From Planctomycetota bacterium (GTDB lineage Bacteria; Planctomycetota; Planctomycetia; Pirellulales; Pirellulaceae), in contig JAHWKS010000177.1 in the NCBI GenBank assembly GCA_019347795.1, forward strand, positions 1 to 8,367: a stretch of 8,367 nucleotides of DNA, written 5' to 3'. The position numbers and the translations under genes are program-made. This document shows, in pieces, positions 1 to 5,092 of the stretch. The notes beneath the pieces were generated by a model. It was not told the DNA's origin, ran no database searches, and saw nothing but the letters and a program-made list of their open reading frames with translations. Position 1 is the stretch's first letter; every line of letters starts with the position of its first letter.

Positions 1-1836
1 ATGCGCCTGCCGACGTTTGGCAAGCCGCGCGTCATCGCTTGCGCCGAAGACCATCCGCAGCACATCGGCCTGCCTCGCGGCTGCCTCCACGAGGTGCAAT
101 CGCTGCTATTGGATCTGAAGATCGGCGTTGTCGTTCGAGACGAACGTTATCCGGGCAGACTGCTGGAAGTCGAGTTTCAAGGGCAGCTCCAACCCGATCA
201 AGAGACGGCCGCGAAGGCCATGCTGGCGCACGACACAGGCGTGCTCGCGGCCACGACCGCATTTGGAAAGACCGTGATCGCCGCGTGGCTGATTGCGCGG
301 CGCCGCGTCAATACGCTGGTTCTCGTCCATCGCCGCCAATTGATGGAACAGTGGGTCGAGCGGCTGGCGACGTTCCTGAATCTGCCGACCAAGGAGATCG
401 GCCGCATCGGCGGCGGGCGCAAAAAGTTGACGGGGCGACTGGACGTGGCGCTGATTCAAAGCCTGTCGCGAAAGGGCGTCGTGCACGACCTCGTCGGGGA
501 TTATGGACATCTCGTCGTGGATGAATGCCACCATCTGTCCGCGGCCAGTTTCGAGCAGGTCGCCCGTCAGGCGAAGGCAATGTTCGTCACCGGCCTGTCC
601 GCCACGGTGAGCCGCAAAGACGGCCATCATCCGATCATCTTCATGCAATGCGGACCGGTTCGTTATCGGGTTGACGCCAAGCAACAGGCAGCCATGCGTC
701 CGTTCAAACATACGGTGCACGTCCGCCCCACAGGTTTTCGTCCGTTAAAAGCCGCCGCAGAAGACAAGCGGCTCCAGTTTCAAGAGTTGTATTCGGAACT
801 GATCGCGGACCAGGCCCGAAACGGGATGCTTTGCGATGACGTGCTCCAGGCCGTTGAGGAGGGCCGCTCGCCGCTGGTCTTGATCGAGCGCAACGAGCAT
901 CTCGACGCGCTGGCGGAACGGCTGTCAAGCGGCGCAGAGCACTTGTTCGTGCTGCGCGGAGGGATGAGCAGAAAGAGAATTCGTGAGGTTGCCGACGGCC
1001 TGGCGGCGATTCCCGAACACGAACCTCGCGTCCTGCTCGCCACGGGGCGATACATCGGCGAAGGATTCGACGATCCGCGTCTGGATACGCTGTTTCTCGC
1101 CCTCCCGGTGTCATGGCGCGGCACGATCGCGCAGTACGTGGGCCGTCTCCACCGGCTGCACCATCGGAAGCGGGAAGTGCGCGTCTACGATTATGCGGAC
1201 CTGAACGTTCCCATGCTGGCCCGCATGTTCGATCGTCGTTGCCGCGGTTACGAAGCGGCCGGCTACAACATTCTCCTCCCGGCAAGCGCGGCGCCGGGCT
1301 GGCCCGTGGACGTCCCCTTGCCCGTCGATCCGCAATGGAAAAGCGACTACGCAGCCAGCGTCCAGCGACTCATCCGCGACGGCGTTGACGCTCCGCTTGC
1401 GCATAGCTTCACTCATGTAGCGCGCCCGCCGGCTGCGGACGCGGATGGAATCCATCGCGCCCGCAGCGCGAGCGAAGCCTTTCTCTACCGCCGTTTGCAG
1501 ACGCTCGACGCAACCGCCGGGCGCTTCCGCCTGAATGCCGAACTGGCGATCCCCTTCGACGGCAACGGCGTGATGGAGGTAGACCTGTTGTGCGCTGAGG
1601 CACAGATTGCGATTGAACTTGACGGGGCGCAGCATCTGGACTGTCCTGAAGCCTATCGCCGCGACCGCCGCAAGGACATGCTCCTGCAGGAGCACGGCTA
1701 CTTCGTGCTGCGTTTCCTGGCTGAAGACGTCGGCAAACATCTCGACGTCGTGCTCGACACGATTCTCCGCACCCTGTGGCGCCGCCTGCGCGGGGCAACT
1801 GACAGCCCCAGCCGGACAGCGACTGCGGCTGAATGA
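1..1836 (+). CDS. SF2 DECH-box helicase fused to a C-terminal PD-(D/E)XK-type nuclease (TOTE-like conflict system), probably 5'-partial
   Basis: An NTP-driven nucleic-acid translocase carrying its own nuclease, probably a defence or mobile-element conflict enzyme. Helicase motifs seen: Walker A 'ATTAFGKT' at 84-91, motif Ia 'LVLVHRRQL' at 106-114, DECH box 'VVDECHH' at 172-178, motif III 'GLSAT' at 198-202, motif V 'ATGRYIGEGFDD' at 347-358 and motif VI 'QYVGRLHR' at 378-385. After a linker of about 100 residues comes a compact nuclease domain (about 488-595): E492, E514, D528, then 'IAIELDGAQH' at 536-545, giving D528...E539-x-D541 and H545, followed by 'YRRDRRKDMLLQEHGY' and 'VLRF'. This is the DUF559/MTES_1575/Vsr-like pattern. 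All catalytic motifs look intact. Family resemblance to the C-terminal part of TOTE primase-helicase proteins is from memory. The first base of the window is the ATG, so no ribosome site can be judged; homologues as I recall them continue upstream of 'MRLPT', so the true gene is probably longer. Stop is TGA at 1834-1836. Confidence 0.85.
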   Translation: MRLPTFGKPRVIACAEDHPQHIGLPRGCLHEVQSLLLDLKIGVVVRDERYPGRLLEVEFQGQLQPDQETAAKAMLAHDTGVLAATTAFGKTVIAAWLIARRRVNTLVLVHRRQLMEQWVERLATFLNLPTKEIGRIGGGRKKLTGRLDVALIQSLSRKGVVHDLVGDYGHLVVDECHHLSAASFEQVARQAKAMFVTGLSATVSRKDGHHPIIFMQCGPVRYRVDAKQQAAMRPFKHTVHVRPTGFRPLKAAAEDKRLQFQELYSELIADQARNGMLCDDVLQAVEEGRSPLVLIERNEHLDALAERLSSGAEHLFVLRGGMSRKRIREVADGLAAIPEHEPRVLLATGRYIGEGFDDPRLDTLFLALPVSWRGTIAQYVGRLHRLHHRKREVRVYDYADLNVPMLARMFDRRCRGYEAAGYNILLPASAAPGWPVDVPLPVDPQWKSDYAASVQRLIRDGVDAPLAHSFTHVARPPAADADGIHRARSASEAFLYRRLQTLDATAGRFRLNAELAIPFDGNGVMEVDLLCAEAQIAIELDGAQHLDCPEAYRRDRRKDMLLQEHGYFVLRFLAEDVGKHLDVVLDTILRTLWRRLRGATDSPSRTATAAE

Positions 1837-1849
1837 ACCGAACACGTCG

Positions 1850-1999
1850 AATCATTGGAAGAAACTCGAGGGCGACGAAGAGCCGATCACCATGCGGCCC
1901 GGCGATCATGTCCTGATTCCAGTCCATCGGAAGCATAGGGTCGAGTGGACTACGCCCGACGAGCCGACTGTCTGGCTGGCGGTGTTCTACCGGGATTGA
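1850..1999 (+). pseudogene. C-terminal fragment of a small cupin-domain protein
   Basis: In the frame ending at the TGA 1997-1999 the translation contains 'KKLEGDEEPITMRPGDH' followed by 'VLIPVHRKHRVEW' and 'PDEPTVWLAVFY'. This is the second half of a single-domain cupin: the 'PGDxxxIPxHxxHRVEWT' stretch is cupin motif 2 with its metal-ligand histidine, and 'EPTVWLAV' is the usual last strand. The first half, with the HxH...E motif, is absent: upstream the frame runs as nonsense through the 3' end of the helicase-nuclease gene. A 35-codon ORF could start at the ATG at 1892, but it lacks half of the barrel and cannot fold as a cupin. I read this as a remnant cut at about 1840-1855, only some 10-20 bp after the upstream stop codon. 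The family match is from memory of the sequence pattern. Confidence 0.65.
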
Positions 2000-2109
2000 A
2001 ACCGCTCTGGGCCAGCAGAGGTTGGCTTAGTCCCGCCGACAGGTCCAGCGGGGATCGCGATTTCCTCGCCGCAGGAGTCGCAGACGTAGTTCGTCGGCAG
2101 CAACGACAC
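1987..2109 (-). pseudogene. Truncated CPXCG-type small zinc-ribbon protein (N-terminal half only)
   Basis: The minus strand reads 'LLPTNYVCDSCGEEIAIPAG' (2103 down to about 2044) and then 'PVGGTKPTSAGPERFQSR' to a TAG at 1989-1987. The 'YVCDSCGEEI-IP' start fits small cysteine-rich CPXCG-motif proteins, which carry a first CxxCGEE knuckle and then a second knuckle like 'VEDCPVCC'. Here the second pair of cysteines is missing and the sequence diverges after the GG, so only half of the zinc site remains. The 3' end overlaps the end of the cupin fragment on the other strand. GTG at 2109-2107 is a possible start, but the nearest purine run (GGAAG) lies 13 nt upstream, which is rather far. A real short peptide gene cannot be excluded. 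Confidence 0.4.
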
Positions 2110-2223
2110 GACATAAAGGTGGCTTCCTTCGCACTTCGTCCTCCCTATGCAGGCGTGCGGCCGATACAATGCGACGGATGTGCTTTCAGCCAGCAACACG
2201 CCGCCAGAGAGGGAGAAGTTGCG

Positions 2224-2517
2224 ATGCCGACCTTCATCACGAACATCAAATTCACGGACCAAGGCAGTAAGAACGTCAAAGACACGTGCAAGCGAGCGGA
2301 CGCCTTCAAGGCGGCGGCGAAGAAGATTGAGGTGAAGGTGCGGGATATCTACTGGACGCTTGGCCCCGTCGATGGCGTCATCGTCTTCGAGGCGGCTGAC
2401 GAGGAGACAGCGACCGCCGCCATGCTGCATCTGGCCTCGCAGGGTAACGTGACCACGCAGACGGCCCGAGCATATAAGGCCGCAGAGATGCAGCAAATTC
2501 TAGGCAAGCTGCCGTAA
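2224..2517 (+). CDS. GYD-domain protein
   Basis: A 97-residue protein that matches the small alpha/beta GYD-domain family (dimeric ferredoxin-like fold, function unknown). It begins 'MPTFITNIKFTDQGSKNVKD', has a helical segment at 20-36, a central strand pair 'VRDIYWTLGPVDGVIVFEA' at 39-57, then a helix 'DEETATAAMLHLAS' and a strand 'NVTTQTARAY'. The family-defining GxYD turn is here G47-P-V-D50, with valine replacing tyrosine. The ATG at 2224 has a good purine-rich ribosome site (AGAGAGGGAGAAG at 2206-2218), which is why I prefer it over longer in-frame starts that would reach back into the cupin remnant. 'TACAAT' at 2165-2170 may be a -10 element, but no clear -35 is seen. It ends with tandem stops TAA-TAG at 2515-2520. 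It is the only intact gene between the helicase-nuclease and the anchored coiled-coil protein. Confidence 0.85.
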   Translation: MPTFITNIKFTDQGSKNVKDTCKRADAFKAAAKKIEVKVRDIYWTLGPVDGVIVFEAADEETATAAMLHLASQGNVTTQTARAYKAAEMQQILGKLP

Positions 2518-2521
2518 TAGC

Positions 2522-2641
2522 GGAGGAGGGAGCGATCAGCCAAACGACGCCGATTCCGGCGATCAGCAGGCCGACAATGATCAGGATCCAAGCCGGATGA
2601 TGCACTCGCTCCCTCACTTCCACGCGGACCGCCCAATCCAC
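2522..2641 (-). pseudogene. N-terminal half of a DUF2905-like small membrane protein
   Basis: From GTG at 2641-2639 the minus strand encodes about 40 residues that end in a clear membrane helix: 'HHPAWILIIVGLLIAGIGVV' followed by 'WLIAPSS'. This fits the start of the two-helix DUF2905 family (typically about 70 aa, first helix ending 'W-LAPS', then 'LGRLPGDI' and a second helix). Here the match stops at about 2522 and the frame continues antisense through the GYD gene, with no 'LPGDI' and no second helix. A strong ribosome site (GAGGGGAGGGG, complement of 2649-2659) stands 7 nt before the GTG, so the start of the gene looks preserved while the 3' half is gone. Family assignment is from pattern memory. 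Confidence 0.5.
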
Positions 2642-2648
2642 TGGATCG

Positions 2649-2659
2649 CCCCTCCCCTC
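2649..2659 (-). promoter_or_regulatory. Shine-Dalgarno site of the broken DUF2905-like gene
   Basis: The minus strand reads GAGGGGAGGGG and then 7 nt before the GTG at 2641. It supports this GTG as the original start of the truncated gene, and shows that only the 3' part has been lost. Confidence 0.4.
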
Positions 2660-2834
2660 GGAATGCTACGCTCGTGCAAGCGAAAGGAAAACGGCATTGA
2701 CCGACGCATGATGTGCCGTGCCACCAGCGCTCATTGCCGAAGGGCGACAGGAGGCGGTCTCTGGTTGAGTCGCGCTGGTGCGGCTCCGGCGCCAGCCAAT
2801 CGAAGCTGGCACAGGCTTTGAAGAGAGTTTTCAA

Positions 2835-3146
2835 ATGACCAAACATTCATCGAAGGAGCCTGGGCGCCGATCACTGCAATTCAGCCTCCGCACGCTACTG
2901 GTGGCGATGCTCGTCGTGGCGGCGTACTTTGGCGGCCGCATTCCCGTGCTTCGGGAATTAGAAGAGGCGAATCAAAAAACGGCCGCGGCGGAGAACCAAG
3001 CGCAGGACGCCATGATGCGTTCCATAGTTGCCGAGGAGAAAATGGCCGTAGCTGAGACTCGTCGGGCCATTGCCGTACGCCAAATGCAGGCGATGAAGAC
3101 GCTGCTGGAGAAGAAAAGCCAGATGGCAAAAGGCTCGCCCGATTGA
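2835..3146 (+). CDS. Short membrane-anchored coiled-coil protein (planctomycete FSLRTLL-type N-terminus)
   Basis: A 103-residue protein of unknown function. Residues 13-25 carry 'SLQFSLRTLLVAM', the N-terminal anchor motif very common in short planctomycete proteins, running into one hydrophobic helix (about 18-35, ending 'VVAAYFGGR'). The rest (about 37-98) is a charged, alanine/glutamate/lysine-rich helix such as 'EEANQKTAAAENQAQDAMM' and 'MQAMKTLLEKKSQMAKG', predicted by eye to be a coiled coil. The positive N-terminus suggests N-in topology with the coiled coil outside the cytoplasm. I chose ATG 2835 over the in-frame ATG at 2778 because it lies 7 nt after GAAGAGAG (about 2820-2827) and gives the canonical short N-terminus. 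No enzyme motif is seen. A GC-rich hairpin lies about 70 nt after the stop. Confidence 0.75.
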   Translation: MTKHSSKEPGRRSLQFSLRTLLVAMLVVAAYFGGRIPVLRELEEANQKTAAAENQAQDAMMRSIVAEEKMAVAETRRAIAVRQMQAMKTLLEKKSQMAKGSPD

Positions 3147-3216
3147 CAGGCGAGTCGGGAGCGGTACCTGAAGTGACCGGACGAGCAACGACGATCGCAG
3201 AGCTTGTTTCCAAATT

Positions 3217-3252
3217 CCCGCCCCAGCGGGGGCATCCAGTCGCTGGGGCGGG
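3217..3252 (+). terminator. Perfect 12-bp GC-rich inverted repeat, possible terminator or structured RNA
   Basis: CCCGCCCCAGCG (3217-3228) and CGCTGGGGCGGG (3241-3252) are exact reverse complements separated by a 12-nt loop. The hairpin falls 70 nt after the coiled-coil gene's stop and 81 nt before the next start. No T-run follows (the next bases are CACGAGG), so it is not a textbook rho-independent terminator. It could stop transcription as a very stable stem, stabilise an mRNA 3' end, or be a dispersed repeat unit. Confidence 0.5.
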
Positions 3253-3333
3253 CACGAGGAAAAGGCGGGCAGCCTTTTATGGAAACCGTCGCTGGTGGGG
3301 GATTCTACGTCTCGGGTCTTGGGGAGAATTCAA

Positions 3334-4695
3334 ATGCTAAATCGCTCTTCGTGTAGGTGCTCAATCCGTTGCGGAGTCGCCGTGGCCGCATGGCTGGTCG
3401 CTGCCGCACCGGCCACTGCCCAGACGAACTGGCCGCAGTTCCGGGGGCCGGAGGCCCGCGGAGTGGCGGAGAACGACGCGCTTCCAGGCCGTTGGTCGGC
3501 GACTGAGAACGTCGCCTGGAAAACAGACATCCCGGGGCGCGGCTGGTCCTCGCCGATTGTTTGGGGCGAGCGCGTGTTCCTGACCACGGTCGTGAACACC
3601 GGCAGGTCCGAAGAGCCGAGAAAAGGCCTCTACTTCGGCGGCAATCGGCCCACGCCGCCGGAGTCGCCGCACCAGTGGAAGGTGCTTTGCCTTAACCTGA
3701 AAACTGGCGAGCTCCTCTCGGAGCGGCAGGTCTATGAAGGCAAGCCCAATAGCGCGATCCACCTGAAGAACAGCTTCGCCTCGGAAACGCCCGTCACCGA
3801 TGGCGAGCGGGTCTACTGCTACTTCGGCAATGTCGGCGTTTTCTGCTTCGACCTGAACGGCAACGAAGTTTGGGAGCGGCGCATCGAGCCTCGCCCCACA
3901 CGCTACGGCTGGGGCACGGCGGCGTCACCCGTGCTCCACGAGGGACGCCTTTACCTGGTGAACGACAACGAAGAGGAGTCCTATCTTCTCGCGCTAGACG
4001 CCAAGACGGGCGAGGAGGTGTGGCGCGTCGCGCGGGACGAGAAGAGCAATTGGGCCACGCCTTTCGTTTGGGAGAACGAGCTTCGCACCGAGATCATCAC
4101 GCCCGGCTCCGGCAAGGTCCGCTCTTACGATCTGGACGGCAACTTGCTTTGGTTCCTGGAGGGGATGTCGAGCATCACCATCGCCACGCCCTATGAATAC
4201 GAGGGGCGACTCTACATCAGCTCGGGCTACGTGCAAGATCCGCTGCGGCCGATCTATGCGATCCGGCCCGGCGCGAAAGGCGATGTCTCTCTCAAGGAGG
4301 GCGAGTCATCCAACGCCTGGATCGTGTGGCGCGGCGAACAGGCGGCTCCTTATAACCCGTCGACGCTCGTTTACCGCGACCGCCTGTACGTGCTCTACGA
4401 TCGGGGGCTGGCGGCCTGCTTCGATCCGGAAAATGGCTCGACCATCTATGAGCCGCAGCGGCTTCCCCACGGGCGGGCTTTCACCGCCTCGCCCTGGGCC
4501 TACGCCGGTAAGGTGTTCTGCCTCAACGAGGACGGGGTGACGTTCGTGCTCGATGCCGTAGACAAGTTCGAGCTACTCCATACGAACGCCCTGGCGGAAG
4601 ATGACATGTGCATGGCCACGCCCGCGATGGCCGGCGATCGCCTGCTGATTCGCACCTCGGCCCGGCTGTACTGTATTCAGGCCGGAGGGAAGTAG
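3334..4695 (+). CDS. Exported PQQ-like beta-propeller protein
   Basis: A 453-residue secreted protein of the PQQ-binding-like beta-propeller superfamily (BamB-like fold), a large family in planctomycetes with no settled function. A signal peptide covers about 1-30: charged 'MLNRSSCRCSIRCG', hydrophobic 'VAVAAWLVAAAPATA', likely cut near Q30. The mature start 'NWPQFRGPEARG' (32-43) is the family signature. Propeller blades repeat the pattern of W strand, 'SSPIVWGERVFLTT' and 'LNLKTGELL': see 'GVFCFDLNGNEVWERRI', 'YLLALDAKTGEEVWRV', 'KVRSYDLDGNLLWFL' and the final 'RLLIRTSARLYCIQ'. No cofactor can be claimed from sequence alone. The start ATG 3334 is preceded by GGGGAG (3321-3326); a GTG at 3295 in frame would add 13 residues before the signal peptide and is less likely. 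It could be a scaffold or lectin-like surface protein; no enzymatic motif is seen. Confidence 0.9.
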   Translation: MLNRSSCRCSIRCGVAVAAWLVAAAPATAQTNWPQFRGPEARGVAENDALPGRWSATENVAWKTDIPGRGWSSPIVWGERVFLTTVVNTGRSEEPRKGLYFGGNRPTPPESPHQWKVLCLNLKTGELLSERQVYEGKPNSAIHLKNSFASETPVTDGERVYCYFGNVGVFCFDLNGNEVWERRIEPRPTRYGWGTAASPVLHEGRLYLVNDNEEESYLLALDAKTGEEVWRVARDEKSNWATPFVWENELRTEIITPGSGKVRSYDLDGNLLWFLEGMSSITIATPYEYEGRLYISSGYVQDPLRPIYAIRPGAKGDVSLKEGESSNAWIVWRGEQAAPYNPSTLVYRDRLYVLYDRGLAACFDPENGSTIYEPQRLPHGRAFTASPWAYAGKVFCLNEDGVTFVLDAVDKFELLHTNALAEDDMCMATPAMAGDRLLIRTSARLYCIQAGGK

Positions 4696-4735
4696 GGGGC
4701 GGAGGCGGCTAGAAGGGGCGCCAACGCTGAACGAC

Positions 4736-4788
4736 GTCGCGAAGTGCGTTCCAAAATCTTTCGTGTCAGCGCCGCGCACTTCAACGAC
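4736..4788 (+). repeat. Imperfect inverted repeat upstream of the small membrane ORF
   Basis: GAAGTGCG (4741-4748) and CGCACTTC (4775-4782) are exact reverse complements, extended by GTCG (4736-4739) and CGAC (4785-4788) across a 1x2 internal loop, with a 26-nt loop. It lies 40 nt after the beta-propeller stop and just before the ATG at 4799. It could be a weak terminator or a leader structure; there is no U-run, so support is modest. Confidence 0.3.
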
Positions 4789-4798
4789 TTGCGCCTCT

Positions 4799-5029
4799 AT
4801 GAATGAAATTGCCCGGCGAATATTGAGGTTTCGCCTGCACACGCTAGTGCTGTTCATTTTGCTTTGCGGCCTTGGACTCGGCGGCCTGAGATACCAGATT
4901 CTAAACACCGTCGGGAAATGGCAGCGGTTTTCCGCGGCGGGTAGCGGAGTAGCTGGTCAGCCATCCTTCCGCCGGGGCAAGTCCGCGGTGATGTTACGGA
5001 AACGTTACACGAAGTGCCGTTGTGGTTGA
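4799..5029 (+). CDS. Small membrane-anchored hypothetical protein
   Basis: A 76-residue ORF starting 'MNEIARRILRFRLHTLVLFI' and continuing 'LLCGLGLGGLRYQ': a basic N-terminus, the 'RF-LRTL' type anchor motif seen in short planctomycete proteins, and one membrane helix at about 14-30. After it comes 'NTVGKWQRFSAAG' and a basic tail without recognisable domain ('FRRGKSAVMLRKRYTKC'). In related planctomycete proteins the anchor usually leads a larger domain, so this may be a truncated copy whose tail is read-through of non-coding DNA. No good ribosome site precedes ATG 4799 (upstream CGACTTGCGCCTCT), which lowers confidence. A longer version from GTG 4763 is possible but would spoil the N-terminal anchor. 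Confidence 0.4.
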   Translation: MNEIARRILRFRLHTLVLFILLCGLGLGGLRYQILNTVGKWQRFSAAGSGVAGQPSFRRGKSAVMLRKRYTKCRCG

Positions 5030-5092
5030 GTAGCATCTGGATATGCGTCGTAGTTCGGCGCCATGCGGCCGTTACTTCCAGGAGCAGTATCC

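Noticed and set aside
1111..1845. Long minus-strand ORF (244 codons) opposite the helicase-nuclease gene
   Set aside because: It mirrors a clearly coding + strand with intact motifs; its translation has no domain pattern, and long antisense frames are expected in GC-rich coding DNA.
1607..1849. Upstream part of the frame that contains the cupin fragment
   Set aside because: It overlaps the nuclease domain in another frame and reads as serine/threonine/cysteine-rich nonsense; only the part after about 1850 is cupin-like.
1945..2223. In-frame N-terminal extension of the GYD gene
   Set aside because: The extension overlaps the cupin remnant in another frame and has no domain; the ATG at 2224 has a clear ribosome site and fits the family length.
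2378..2521. Continuation of the DUF2905-like minus-strand frame through the GYD gene
   Set aside because: It is antisense to a real gene and carries none of the second-half features of the family.
4854..5036. Minus-strand 60-codon ORF over the small anchor gene
   Set aside because: No motif, no good ribosome site, and it overlaps a more plausible + strand ORF.
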